Positions 8,206-17,518 of a stretch of 64,000 nt of DNA are shown here, in pieces (position 1 is the stretch's first letter; each line of letters opens with the position of its first letter). The stretch spans positions 1 to 64,000 of the forward strand of contig JBBAVI010000002.1 of the NCBI GenBank assembly GCA_040397785.1, given 5' to 3'. Source of the stretch: M3007 sp040397785. GTDB taxonomy: Bacteria; Bacteroidota; Bacteroidia; Chitinophagales; Saprospiraceae. Both the position numbers and the translations under genes were made by a program. The notes under the pieces are model-generated. The model was not told the origin of the DNA, made no database searches, and saw only the letters and a list, made by a program, of their open reading frames with translations.

Positions 8206-9918
8206 TTATTTTTTGGGCTTGGCTTTTGGTTTATCGGGTACCCCTGCCTCCAGGGTGGCTTCTACCTCCCAATTGGCACGCAAAGGCTCCAGTTTTTTAA
8301 TCGTAACGGGCTCTGCCTGTCGGTGTTTGAAATAGGAACCACTGTCCCAACGCCCGTTAATTTGCTGATCTTCAATGAGCCGTAATGTATATTGCGTTGC
8401 GGGCAAATTGCTGAAAACCAAGCGTTTATCCGTGCTGCTTGCCTCAAATTTGTTTTCTACTTCCACCTGTCCATTTCCATTTAAAACCTGGAGAATATAA
8501 TACGTTCCCGGTTTCAGCTTTGAAATGCTGAGGTTGAGACCCCCCATCAATTTGTCGCTGCTCACATTCAGTACGCGGCGCAGGGTATCCAAATTGGGCG
8601 TGTCATGAAAATCGGTGACTGCCCCCGGAAGTAAGGTTAAATTATAGGATTTGCCTTGTTGCCAGGCAGTACTTAGCCGAATTTGACGGGTATTCAAGGT
8701 GTCTATTTCGAGGGTGTATTTATTGACGAGGTTGCTATCAACCCGCAATTGCCAAAGTGCTGTATCGAATGCAATGATTGGACTGGTAAAGGGCAAAATG
8801 GCCGGTTTTATCGGGTTTTGATTGACCACCGTTGCTTTCGGCGATCCCGGCGGCGGCGGGGCATCTGTTTTGGCCCTGGATGGTTTAGCGGATGGGGTAC
8901 GGCTGTCTCCCAGAAAAAACAAGCGATGTTTGGCCTGAAAATCAACATTGGACAAAGATTTAATTGGAATGCTGTCTTTTCCATGAATCAAATTCCAGGC
9001 TCGGGCTTCGGGCAGCTTATACCATACAAATAAGGTGTCGTTTAAACGCTCTGTTTTATATTGCAGGTTGGGCACATCGGTTGTAAATTGTACGGTATCC
9101 GGTGCCGAATTGTACACTAATTTAACCATCCCATACCGGTTCGTGCTTTTTTCAAGGATGCGCAAACTTCCAAAATCATTAAAAATTTTCAATTGAATGC
9201 TGTTCTGGCCTGTGTCCGACACCACAAATAAGGAATCAGGGAAGCCAATGCGCTCTAACGCACCCGTCCAACGGAGGTTTTGATCCAAATCTTCTACAGC
9301 GACACTCTTAAACGTTCCTTTTTTTACGTTTTCAATCAAAAACTGTCCTGTTTTATCTGTTTTTGCAAAATAAAACGGTTTCTCTTTGATCGTTACGCTG
9401 TCCTCGAATTTGTCGTACAAGAAAAATGAAATATTTTCTACCGGTTCCCCGCTCAGCGCATCCACAATGGTGCCTTTTACCGTCAAACTATCCAGAAAAT
9501 CGCCGGTCGAAAATACAAAACGCAGGTCTTTAGCCGGATTGCCTTTGTGGTAATCTTTGATCGATGTACCAAAATTAATCGTGTAGGTAGTATTCGGACG
9601 CAGGATTTCTTGTTCAGGAATCAATACCGTGATGGTTTTGCCTTTGAGGGTCACATCGGGCACTTTTTTGGTCAAAAGTGGTGGTGAAATGACGACCTGG
9701 GTACCAACATCGGCCAAAACGATCCATTCATCAAAGCTTAGTACTATTTTTTTCTGGTTGAACCTGGTGCTAAAATTGGGCGTGCTTAGACTGGTGTCCA
9801 CTTTGGGCGGGGTGACATCTTCGGGGCCGCCGGTCGGTGCGCCTTGCCGGGCACAAGCAAACAAGGCCATAAAAGCCCAGAATAAGATGAAAAATCGCAG
9901 GGAAAACATGTTTTTCAT
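8206..9918 (-). CDS. lipoprotein with N-terminal Ig-like (SbsA/Big_5) domain
   Basis: A 570-residue envelope lipoprotein. The signal peptide ends in a lipobox (ALFAC, Cys22), followed by a Gly/Pro-rich spacer with the GGPEDVTPP signature seen in this Bacteroidota family. Residues ~35-140 are an Ig-like domain (ILRPNTTYTINFG, then LRFVFSTGDFLDS). Residues ~145-250 resemble a carboxypeptidase-regulatory-like beta sandwich (VKGTIVDALSGEPVENISFFLYD). The C-terminal third is beta-rich with a basic end (KPKAKPKK). Role unknown; such proteins are usually surface or periplasmic lipoproteins. It is transcribed alone, between the helicase gene and the PBP gene on the same strand, with moderate gaps. 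Confidence 0.82.
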   Translation of the reverse strand: MKNMFSLRFFILFWAFMALFACARQGAPTGGPEDVTPPKVDTSLSTPNFSTRFNQKKIVLSFDEWIVLADVGTQVVISPPLLTKKVPDVTLKGKTITVLIPEQEILRPNTTYTINFGTSIKDYHKGNPAKDLRFVFSTGDFLDSLTVKGTIVDALSGEPVENISFFLYDKFEDSVTIKEKPFYFAKTDKTGQFLIENVKKGTFKSVAVEDLDQNLRWTGALERIGFPDSLFVVSDTGQNSIQLKIFNDFGSLRILEKSTNRYGMVKLVYNSAPDTVQFTTDVPNLQYKTERLNDTLFVWYKLPEARAWNLIHGKDSIPIKSLSNVDFQAKHRLFFLGDSRTPSAKPSRAKTDAPPPPGSPKATVVNQNPIKPAILPFTSPIIAFDTALWQLRVDSNLVNKYTLEIDTLNTRQIRLSTAWQQGKSYNLTLLPGAVTDFHDTPNLDTLRRVLNVSSDKLMGGLNLSISKLKPGTYYILQVLNGNGQVEVENKFEASSTDKRLVFSNLPATQYTLRLIEDQQINGRWDSGSYFKHRQAEPVTIKKLEPLRANWEVEATLEAGVPDKPKAKPKK

Positions 9919-9979
9919 GGTAAATGTGCAAAATATGCCGGTATGAGCGCGAATTTAAGGCTTTGAGGTGAAACGCGCT

Positions 9980-12900
9980 TTAAAGTGCAGTGGGTGCATA
10001 GGCTTGTATGAATTCCTGATAACGCGGGTCTTGCTCCAATATTTCAACTTTCCCAATCACCACCACATGTTTGCGGGCACGCGTGAGGGCTACATTCAAT
10101 TTGCGGTCTACGCCTTCACCCGATAAATTGACCAAACTGCCCAATTGACTCAAAGTATGCACACAGCAGGAAATCAGGATGATATCCCGGGCACCACCTT
10201 GATAACGCTCCACGGTATCGATGGTGATTTCGTCGGGATCCTGCCCCGCTTTGGTCAAACTATCGCGCAATTGGGCAATTTGGGCACGCCAGGGAGTAAT
10301 AATACCGAGCGTTTTTTCAGGAATCCAGGGCAATTGGTTGAATTCGTACAGGTTTTTAAAAAACTGCACCAGTTGAACGGCTAAATCAGCCTCCCCGGCG
10401 CTGGTTTTTTGTCCCGGCACAAAATATTCGGCAGGAGCAGGTAAAAACACAACCCGTTTTTCCGAAAAAATGCGCTCAAACTTGGGGTAAATACCCGGTA
10501 AATCGTACCAAAGGACGGCTTCCTGCACATGTTCTTCTTTCGGATCCTTGGGCGGTGGCAAAATTTTGAGCAACCCGCCGTAAAAATGGGTATTCGGAAA
10601 ATGCATAATGTCCTGGTGCATCCGTCCCTGATGGCTCAAATGCCCAAAATGCGCATCCATGCCCCCTGCTTTGCACAATCGGTACAGACGTTCAAAATAG
10701 GAATCGCGTAGATCAAACAAACCAATGCCATTCAAATCCGCATCGGTCACCAGCGCGCTTGCTTCTTGCTGGGCGGTAACCGCCGGCAACTGCCGATGAT
10801 CGCCAATCAGCACCGTATGCTCAAACCGGGTTAACAAGCCAATGATTTGTGGTTCAAGGAGTTGCGAGGCTTCATCTACAATCAGCCGTTGGAATTTTTT
10901 TATTTTAAGCAAACCCTCATTTTGGGAAAACGAAGCAACGGTGCTCACAAAAATCCGCCGTTTTTCCAAAATACTGCGCAGTTCCGCGCGGGTATTTACC
11001 TGTTCAATTTGGGTGTTGAGCAATTGGTCCCGGTATTTTGTGGCCGTTGAAAACCGCGAACCGATGCGCAAATACTGATCGCGCATATCGCCGCTGATGG
11101 ATTCTAGGGCCTCACAAATTTCGTCTACCGCCCGGTTGGTATAGGCCAGCAAAAGCAGGTTGTCGTTGGTTTCCGACAAAACCCAGGCACTCAAATCCCG
11201 CAACATGACGCTGGTTTTGCCGGTTCCGGGCGGTCCCCACAGCAGGAAAAACTGTTTGGATTGTATGATTTTTTCAAAAACCGATGCCTGGGTGCCGGAT
11301 GCGTCATTTACAACCGGGTTTTCGGACGGCGTCAAACCCGCAACAGGGTAGAGCAATAACGTGCGGCGGGCAGCATCCGCTTCCGCCCACTCAAACAAAC
11401 TCCGGTACATATTGGCAAAACCCGTTTCAATCAAATCGGGCTCCAGCCGCCAAAGTGCATCGGTTTCAAAAGGTTTCAGGTTAAATTGTCGATAACGCAG
11501 TTGCACGGTCACCAAATCGGGGGCCAAACCAGTAATGGTACAGCGAATTACCTGATGGTCGAGGATGGTTTCTTCGGTCGAAACGGCCGGATATAAAGCC
11601 GCAATATCGCCAATGCGAAAATTGGCCAGGGGGTTGGTTTCAGCGGTTTTTCGGAAAACAATCACGGGTTCTGGCTGATTGGCCCTGTTTTCGATCAGTT
11701 CCAAGTGGCTGAGGATGCTAAAATCCTGTTGTTTTTCGCTAAAACTGCTGCGCCAAAGCGCGGCGTGTCCGTTGAGCCGTTCCTGATTTTCTTGCCCAAC
11801 TTTTGAAAGCCAATGTTCACGGGCGATAAAACCAACGAAAGCATTGAAATATTTGCGTTCCAGTGGGTTGAGGCGGGTATAAGCCGTTTCAAAACGGTTA
11901 AAATCGCGTTGCAAAAAGCCGGTTACCGCCGATCCGCGCAATTTGGAGAAAATGGGCACCTGTTCGTCGCCGGGACGGATGCCCGCGAGCAGGCGTTCGA
12001 GCGCGAGGAGTTGGTTGCGCAATTGCAGGGCTTCCCATTGCTCCGGGGCCACGGTGGGCGCAAAACGCAATTGGGTATGATCGACGCCCGAATACAGGAT
12101 ATATTTGATTGGGTTGCTTTGTTTGCCAAAAACGGAGCGCACCAGCAGGTCGTACAACAGGGTTTGGGTAAAATGGCTGCGCTGGATGCCGTAACTATTG
12201 GGTTTGAAAGGCGCACCACTTTTGAGTTCGATGATGGCCGCTTTTTCTTCGTCTTTGTAAAAAAGGTCGAGTCGCCCCTGAATCCCGTATTGTTCGCTGA
12301 AAAACGTTGGCTCCAGGATACAATTGGCCGGGTCAATTTCTTGCTTGGCCAACCCGCCTTTGGCCATTTGTTGGAGGTTGAGGTAGTGTTTTTGGGCTTT
12401 TTGGGAAAGTTCGCGTACCCCGCGATCGCTCATGGGCGCATACGCGAAGGGAAACTGGCGAAAAGTTTCTCGAAACAGCGTATTCCATTCAATATCGGGC
12501 TCATTAAGCAGGCGATCGAGGAAAAAATTGGCAATATTTCCGAGTAAGATCGGATCGGTTGTTTCGTGGGGCAAGAATTTACGGCCCAAATAGGCATAAG
12601 GTTCCAACCCGGTATCCTTATAACATTCCGAAATGGCCGAAACATCCATCAAATAATCCGGCTCAATGACAAATACCCTTGGGCGGTATACGCCATCGCG
12701 GTCTATTTCTACTTCCAACAAATTGAGGGTAACTGGAAATCCGAATATTTTTTGAATAACCTTGATGCTGGCATTGAAATTTTCGTTGCGCTCGGGCAAA
12801 CCATAGCGCACTTTGATGGGCTCTGCCGGATTTTCAGCATCTACGGCCAGGAAATATTGTTCTTCCGGGTAATCCGTAAGCGCTACGACCCTGGCTTTGG

Positions 12901-13330
12901 CCTTAAAATCCCAGTTTTCCTGATCATGTTGCGGAAAAAACTGCTGATCGGCCGGTAAAAGAAAAGGGGTAAGAAAATCGGGAATTGGTATTGCACTGCA
13001 TTGCGCAAGGGTTTGGGCAAGGGCTGTCATGCCTATTTGAACATCCAATGCGCTTTGTGCCTGGTTGTTGCGGGCCGCCATGGATTGGCGTCGAAAGCGG
13101 TGTACGAGGCGCAGCAATTGTGCCGACAGTTTATATTGATGTCCTGCATAACTGATTCGGGCAAACAGCGTACTAAAAGCCAATTGTTCCTTGCGGGTAA
13201 GTTCCAAAAACAGCCGTTCCTGCAAACCTGCCAAGGCCAGCACCTGATCCCGGGGCATCCAGGCATCGTGGGTGGCAATTTTGAGCATTTCGCGGTAAAA
13301 AAGCGTTGCGGCATCTGATTGGAACATCAA
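9980..13330 (-). CDS. Dna2-like fusion of PD-(D/E)XK nuclease and superfamily 1B helicase
   Basis: A 1116-residue DNA or RNA processing enzyme. Around residues 350-372 is a PD-(D/E)XK nuclease core: GRLDLFY (Asp), then AAIIELKSG (ExK). The C-terminal half is an Upf1/Dna2-type helicase with Walker A GPPGTGKTS (~696), Walker B DEAS (~817), motif III GDHRQLPAV, motif V TVERYQGGARDI and motif VI NVALTRARKHVVVIG. The four-cysteine iron-sulphur signature of eukaryotic Dna2 is not evident. The nuclease-before-helicase order and large size match bacterial Dna2-like proteins, whose roles (replication repair, defence or RNA turnover) are poorly defined. The gene stands alone; its start lies 36 bases from the start of the divergent membrane protein. 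Confidence 0.85.
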   Translation of the reverse strand: MMFQSDAATLFYREMLKIATHDAWMPRDQVLALAGLQERLFLELTRKEQLAFSTLFARISYAGHQYKLSAQLLRLVHRFRRQSMAARNNQAQSALDVQIGMTALAQTLAQCSAIPIPDFLTPFLLPADQQFFPQHDQENWDFKAKARVVALTDYPEEQYFLAVDAENPAEPIKVRYGLPERNENFNASIKVIQKIFGFPVTLNLLEVEIDRDGVYRPRVFVIEPDYLMDVSAISECYKDTGLEPYAYLGRKFLPHETTDPILLGNIANFFLDRLLNEPDIEWNTLFRETFRQFPFAYAPMSDRGVRELSQKAQKHYLNLQQMAKGGLAKQEIDPANCILEPTFFSEQYGIQGRLDLFYKDEEKAAIIELKSGAPFKPNSYGIQRSHFTQTLLYDLLVRSVFGKQSNPIKYILYSGVDHTQLRFAPTVAPEQWEALQLRNQLLALERLLAGIRPGDEQVPIFSKLRGSAVTGFLQRDFNRFETAYTRLNPLERKYFNAFVGFIAREHWLSKVGQENQERLNGHAALWRSSFSEKQQDFSILSHLELIENRANQPEPVIVFRKTAETNPLANFRIGDIAALYPAVSTEETILDHQVIRCTITGLAPDLVTVQLRYRQFNLKPFETDALWRLEPDLIETGFANMYRSLFEWAEADAARRTLLLYPVAGLTPSENPVVNDASGTQASVFEKIIQSKQFFLLWGPPGTGKTSVMLRDLSAWVLSETNDNLLLLAYTNRAVDEICEALESISGDMRDQYLRIGSRFSTATKYRDQLLNTQIEQVNTRAELRSILEKRRIFVSTVASFSQNEGLLKIKKFQRLIVDEASQLLEPQIIGLLTRFEHTVLIGDHRQLPAVTAQQEASALVTDADLNGIGLFDLRDSYFERLYRLCKAGGMDAHFGHLSHQGRMHQDIMHFPNTHFYGGLLKILPPPKDPKEEHVQEAVLWYDLPGIYPKFERIFSEKRVVFLPAPAEYFVPGQKTSAGEADLAVQLVQFFKNLYEFNQLPWIPEKTLGIITPWRAQIAQLRDSLTKAGQDPDEITIDTVERYQGGARDIILISCCVHTLSQLGSLVNLSGEGVDRKLNVALTRARKHVVVIGKVEILEQDPRYQEFIQAYAPTAL

Positions 13331-13338
13331 TTTATCAA

Positions 13339-13346
13339 TACCTTTG
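13339..13346 (+). promoter_or_regulatory. -7 box for the small membrane protein
   Basis: TACCTTTG matches TAnnTTTG and lies 20 bases before the ATG at 13367. A TTG at 13319-13321 precedes it by 17 bases. The element overlaps the 5' edge of the divergent helicase gene. Confidence 0.5.
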
Positions 13347-13366
13347 GTGTTAAAAAATCAAAAAAC

Positions 13367-13834
13367 ATGGCAACATCCTCCAACCACGCTATCAATTGGC
13401 GCTCCTTACAGATTATTTTCTATGCGCTTTTGGCCGGACAAGTGATTTTCTTTTTGGTGATCAGTTACTTAAAAAGCACATCGATAGAACCTGTTTCCAA
13501 TCTTAAGTTGCCTCTTTATGCGCTTCAGGGCATGTCGATTTTACTCGTTTTTTTGGGTGTTGGGGTTTTTCTTTATTTTATGAAGGATGCAAGCGTCAAG
13601 TCCAGTTTCGAAGAAAAGTTTAATGCCTTTAGATCCGCCTCGCTTGCGCAATGGGGACTTTTGGAAGGCGCCACAATCATACAAATGATAGACTATTACC
13701 TGACGGGCTCTGATGTCGCCCGCGGTGGTGTTAGCGTCGGCTTATTTTTGTTCTTTTTGCGGCGTCCAAGAAAAATCGAACTCATTTATCGATTAAACTT
13801 AAACAGCACCGAACAACAATTATTGGAATCTTAA
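13367..13834 (+). CDS. small multi-pass membrane protein, unknown function
   Basis: 155 residues from the ATG at 13367. That start is chosen because the upstream ATG at 13319 overlaps the divergent helicase gene and sits before the likely promoter. Two strong membrane helices (about residues 15-34 and 50-72) are visible. Two weaker hydrophobic stretches follow (about 93-115 around LLEGATIIQMIDYYL, and 122-132 around GVSVGLFLFFL), then a basic stop-transfer segment RRPRKIEL. Residues 78-88 are charged. I do not recognise the family; small four-helix proteins of this sort are common and poorly described in Bacteroidota. It is transcribed towards a convergent hypothetical gene 17 bases away. Confidence 0.7.
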   Translation: MATSSNHAINWRSLQIIFYALLAGQVIFFLVISYLKSTSIEPVSNLKLPLYALQGMSILLVFLGVGVFLYFMKDASVKSSFEEKFNAFRSASLAQWGLLEGATIIQMIDYYLTGSDVARGGVSVGLFLFFLRRPRKIELIYRLNLNSTEQQLLES

Positions 13835-13851
13835 GCACAAGCACCGGGTGC

Positions 13852-14340
13852 TTATTCCCCTACCGTCAACACATCAATCATCGTTTTCAAAGCAACAAAG
13901 ATCGGCTCGCGGCCCTCTTTCGTAACAATGGAGGATGGATCGTCTTCGTCTTCCAGTACGGCTTCTTCGGCAAATGCAAGCAACTCTTCCTGGGGGGTAT
14001 CTTCAAAGAAGACATCTAGGCGCTCCCTGAAACGTTGCTCGGTACTTTGCTCCAACACTTCATAATTGCGCTCTTCGGCTTCTCCAATTTGGTCTTCCGA
14101 AACAAGTTGAACCGATTTGCCACCCACTTTATCTACCGCACACCAAATAATCAGGGCGAGGTATTGCATAAAACCTTTTTCGTCTTCGGTCAACAGATCA
14201 AACTGCTCACTAAACAACCACGCGAAAATAACCGGTTGCGCGTCCGAAAACGCTTCCATTTTGGCTTCGTACTGCTCATCCGTGAGGTTATCGAGCGCAT
14301 CTACCAGGTCATTGATGATATCTTCAGAGACTAATTTCAT
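13852..14340 (-). CDS. acidic hypothetical protein
   Basis: 162 residues from the ATG at 14340, with strongly acidic composition, mostly helical, no signal peptide, and a cytosolic appearance. The frame is open up to 14586, but that part overlaps the divergent amidotransferase gene and a TAnnTTTG match at 14385-14392 (minus strand) lies just upstream of 14340, so the shorter form is used. It contains an aromatic core (VIFAWLFSEQFDLL, then YLALIIWCAVD) and ends with a helix (PIFVALKTMIDVL). I do not recognise it. The divergent partner is a glutamine amidotransferase-like gene, which may share the 138-base regulatory gap. Confidence 0.65.
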   Translation of the reverse strand: MKLVSEDIINDLVDALDNLTDEQYEAKMEAFSDAQPVIFAWLFSEQFDLLTEDEKGFMQYLALIIWCAVDKVGGKSVQLVSEDQIGEAEERNYEVLEQSTEQRFRERLDVFFEDTPQEELLAFAEEAVLEDEDDPSSIVTKEGREPIFVALKTMIDVLTVGE

Positions 14341-14478
14341 ATCTATTGTTTTGAGAACCAATTGGTTTTTGATTTGAACTTGCAAAACTACATAATTCCT
14401 GCAAGCGGTAGCCGAATTCCTGATATTAAATCCGATCTTTGCTTTGCTTCCCCAAACTAAAACAACCAGGCTGTACAT

Positions 14479-15282
14479 ATGCTCCGAGCTGCGCTTATTG
14501 ATCTTTATAATGGAGAAACCAACCGGGGCATCCCGATGCTCAAAGAGATTCTCTCTAATTATGCCAATGTGATCCGTTTTGATCACTTTGACGTACGGGC
14601 TAAAAACGAAATCCCCGATTTATCCTACGATATTTACCTGTTTTCAGGTGGACCGGGCGATCCGTTGCTCAACGACGGACCCTGGTTTGAGCCATTGTAC
14701 GCGCTTTTTGAACAACTTTGGCAGTGGAATTTGCAGGAAGAGCCGAAAAAGCACTGTTTTTTTATATGTCATTCGTTCCAAATGGTTTGTCACCACTTCC
14801 AGTTGGGAGAAGTGACCAAGCGTTATAAGATGTCGTTCGGCACGTATCCGGTGCATCGCACGCATGGGGGTAAGCAGGAACCCTTTTTTGAAGGATTACC
14901 CAATCCGTTTTACATTGCCGATTTCCGTCGTTATCAAGTGATTAAGCCCAATATGGAGCGCATCAAGGCAATTGGTGCTCAAATTTTATGCTTAGAAAAA
15001 CTGCGTCCCCATGTGACGTACGAGCGCGCTTTAATGGCAGTGCGTTTAAGCCCTTATATGATTGGCACGCAGTTTCATCCGGAGGCCGATCCGAATGGTT
15101 TGCTCACATATTTTATGGAAGCGGAGCGCAAAAGCTCCATTGTGGAGGAGCATGGCGCGTCTCGTTATGAGCGCATGATCCGCGATTTGGCCAATCCGAT
15201 GAAAATTCAGCGCACGTTTAACACCATTATTCCAGCATTTTTGGAACATGCCGTGGAGGCGCTGAGTTTGATGCCTGTCTAA
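14479..15282 (+). CDS. class I glutamine amidotransferase-like protein
   Basis: 267 residues. A single GATase class I domain is visible. The oxyanion region is FSGGPGDPLL, the nucleophile is the Cys of FICHSFQM, and the His-Glu pair is in GTQFHPEAD. The triad is therefore intact, and the domain should release ammonia from glutamine. No synthetase domain follows, so its partner or acceptor is unknown. Homologues are usually labelled GMP-synthase-like. The ~55-residue C-terminal extension after the catalytic Glu is unusual. The stop codon abuts the stop of the convergent ABC permease gene with no intervening base. Confidence 0.78.
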   Translation: MLRAALIDLYNGETNRGIPMLKEILSNYANVIRFDHFDVRAKNEIPDLSYDIYLFSGGPGDPLLNDGPWFEPLYALFEQLWQWNLQEEPKKHCFFICHSFQMVCHHFQLGEVTKRYKMSFGTYPVHRTHGGKQEPFFEGLPNPFYIADFRRYQVIKPNMERIKAIGAQILCLEKLRPHVTYERALMAVRLSPYMIGTQFHPEADPNGLLTYFMEAERKSSIVEEHGASRYERMIRDLANPMKIQRTFNTIIPAFLEHAVEALSLMPV

Positions 15283-16527
15283 TTACTCATAGCGCAAAGA
15301 TTCAATAGGGTCCATTTTTGCCGCTTTCATGGCCGGATAGAAGCCCGAAACAATCCCGACAATCATACAAAGGGTAAAACCGAGCAACATCCAGGCCCAG
15401 GGAATCAGGAAACTGCCACCCAACAATGGGGTAACGATGTTTCCAATCAGAATGCCCAACAGGATGCCAACGATGCCGCCGATTTGGCAAATGATGATGG
15501 CTTCGGTCAAAAATTGAAGCAAAATGCTGCGGCTGGTGGCGCCCAATGCCTTGTAAATCCCAATTTCACGCGTGCGCTCCGTCACGCTCACCAACATAAT
15601 ATTCATTAAGCCTATAGCCGCACCCAGCAGGGTCATCAGTCCAATTGCGATGGTAGCAAGCCGTAAATTGGTGGTGTTTTCTTTCAAAATCCCGACTAGG
15701 CTATCACTCGATTCCAAGGTGAAGTCATCGGCCTGGCCCGGATGCAGCCCCCGAATCTGACGGAAAATTCCGGTCGCTTCCGATTGAGCCGTGGTCAGAT
15801 CCACCCCGTTTTGTACTGCTACCAGCAAAAAATAGTCGCGGTCATCATTGCCGCCAAAAATGGTTCTTACATTAATAATCGGCGCGTATACTTTGCGGTC
15901 GTCCGATTCATTCATGGTCGTACCTTTGGAGGCCATGATGCCAATGACTCGATAACGGTTGTTGTTGACGGTAATGAGCTGGCCCAGCGCTTTATCTGAT
16001 TTGCCTTCAAATAGAATTTTAACAATTTCTGATCCAATGATCGCGTTCGGGGTGCCCGCATCTACTTCCGTTTTGGTAAAATTGCGGCCCATGGCAATAT
16101 CCAGGCCTTTTACATCCAGGAAATTTTCATCTATCCCATTAAAAATGACGTTCGGATTGGATTTTTTATCATTGAATTTTACCGTAGCCTGCCCAGTTCC
16201 ATACAAACCAACCGCTACCTTTGCCGGAAATTCGAAACGTTCTTTAAATCCCATTGCCTCTTTGAAGTCGATGGCTTTGGCGGGCTTTTCACGACGACCC
16301 TGGCGGCGACCTTTGCCTTCATTCCATTTGCGCTCGATGCTGAAAGAATTCGCGCCTAATCCACTAAAATTGTCATTGAGCGAATAAGCAATGGCATCAA
16401 TCGCGGTCAAAATGCCTACCAAGGCCATGATACCAAAGGCAATAATGAGCAAGGTGAGCACCGAACGCAATAAATTGGCGCGGATATTTTGGTAAGCCAT
16501 GCTGAAAATTTCGCTATAAGGCATCAT
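15283..16527 (-). CDS. MacB/FtsX-type ABC transporter permease
   Basis: 414 residues from the ATG at 16527. The 88 codons further upstream are low-complexity and non-homologous, so they were excluded. A MacB-like periplasmic domain lies between the first transmembrane helix (LRSVLTLLIIAFGIMALVGI) and three C-terminal helices. Typical FtsX motifs are present: RTREIGIYKALGAT in the cytoplasmic loop and a C-terminal end DPIESLRYE. Family knowledge: such permeases couple to a LolD/MacB ATPase for lipoprotein or peptide export, or mechanotransmission. The ATPase gene is not adjacent, so the partner must be encoded elsewhere. Substrate unknown. Confidence 0.9.
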   Translation of the reverse strand: MMPYSEIFSMAYQNIRANLLRSVLTLLIIAFGIMALVGILTAIDAIAYSLNDNFSGLGANSFSIERKWNEGKGRRQGRREKPAKAIDFKEAMGFKERFEFPAKVAVGLYGTGQATVKFNDKKSNPNVIFNGIDENFLDVKGLDIAMGRNFTKTEVDAGTPNAIIGSEIVKILFEGKSDKALGQLITVNNNRYRVIGIMASKGTTMNESDDRKVYAPIINVRTIFGGNDDRDYFLLVAVQNGVDLTTAQSEATGIFRQIRGLHPGQADDFTLESSDSLVGILKENTTNLRLATIAIGLMTLLGAAIGLMNIMLVSVTERTREIGIYKALGATSRSILLQFLTEAIIICQIGGIVGILLGILIGNIVTPLLGGSFLIPWAWMLLGFTLCMIVGIVSGFYPAMKAAKMDPIESLRYE

Positions 16528-16676
16528 GCTGAACGGACATTGGACGTTAGAATAAAAATAGTTTATCGCCCAGAGGCATATAAACTGCTCAAAAGTAGCG
16601 CTAAAACAACAAGTTAGGCGCTGAATTGGAAGCAGGTTTTTGAATATTCGATTAACCCGACAAATTTCAAGACAGA

Positions 16677-17435
16677 ATGATGGATATAGAAAAACCGCTG
16701 CTGCGCCACCCTGCAATTTTTGAACCGTTCTCAGGCTTGTCGGCAGGAGAAAGCACACGGCATGGTGGGGTAAGTGCGCCGCCCTTTGCATCCCTCAACC
16801 TCGGGAAAAGTACTGGTGACAATTTGGAACATGTAGCAGAAAACAGGCGGCGTTTCTGCAATGCCCTGGGTTTTGATCCGAATCAAATGGCATTTTCATT
16901 CCAAGTGCATGGTGATCAGGTGCGTTTAGTAACAGAATCCGGCGGCTCCGAAGGCTACGATGCCTTGATTACACAAGTACCGGGTGTGTTGTTGGCCGTT
17001 TCAATTGCCGATTGCACGCCCATTTTGATTGTAGACCCAGTAACCAAGGGCATTGCGGCGATTCATGCAGGCTGGCGGGGCACCGAGGCGCTGATTGCAC
17101 GTAAAACGATGGAGGCCATGCAGGCTGCTTTTGGAACCCGCCCGGAAACTTGTTGGGCATATATTGGAACTTGTATCGACGAATGTTCGTTTGAAGTAGG
17201 CCCCGAAGTGGCAGATCACTTTGACAACGCGTTCAAACGTTATGATGCTGATACCGACCGTTTTTTGGTCGATTTAAAAAAGGCCAATCGCGCGCAACTA
17301 CAGTTTTGTGGCATTCCAGCAGCACAAATTGAAACTTCCGCCTACTCTACGGTGTTGCATGTGGAAGATTATTTTTCACATCGGAAAGAAAAAGGACAAA
17401 CCGGCCGTATGCTTTGTGCCATTGGCTGGCGGTAA
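16677..17435 (+). CDS. pgeF: peptidoglycan editing factor / multicopper-like polyphenol oxidase (YfiH family)
   Basis: 252 residues, the normal family length. The conserved metal ligands are present: His78 in FQVHGDQ, Cys113 in ADCTPI, and His130 in AIHAGWRG. The cytosolic protein in model bacteria hydrolyses mis-incorporated L-Ser from UDP-MurNAc-peptides and has purine-nucleoside phosphorylase-like activity in some members. It is followed by smpB 83 bases downstream, which has its own -7 box, so the two need not be co-transcribed. The start is one of two adjacent ATGs (16677 or 16680). Confidence 0.9.
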   Translation: MMDIEKPLLRHPAIFEPFSGLSAGESTRHGGVSAPPFASLNLGKSTGDNLEHVAENRRRFCNALGFDPNQMAFSFQVHGDQVRLVTESGGSEGYDALITQVPGVLLAVSIADCTPILIVDPVTKGIAAIHAGWRGTEALIARKTMEAMQAAFGTRPETCWAYIGTCIDECSFEVGPEVADHFDNAFKRYDADTDRFLVDLKKANRAQLQFCGIPAAQIETSAYSTVLHVEDYFSHRKEKGQTGRMLCAIGWR

Positions 17436-17497
17436 ATAGCCGGATGATTTTTCTTGTATAAAGCAGTATAACCCAACAAAACTTAAAATTCTGACCT

Positions 17498-17505
17498 ATC
17501 TTTGG
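17498..17505 (+). promoter_or_regulatory. -7 box for smpB
   Basis: TATCTTTG matches TAnnTTTG exactly and lies 13 bases before the ATG at 17519. I see no clear -33 TTG at the right distance. Confidence 0.55.
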
Positions 17506-17518
17506 CGGCTATTTGGTT

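Noticed and set aside
11813..12547. Plus-strand open frame of 244 codons over the helicase gene
   Set aside because: It mirrors the nuclease-helicase coding sequence, whose motifs are complete on the other strand.
15283..16791. Longer 502-residue form of the ABC permease
   Set aside because: The additional 88 residues have no homology-like features and the conserved family starts at MMPYSEIFSMA; the region upstream carries the intergenic signals.
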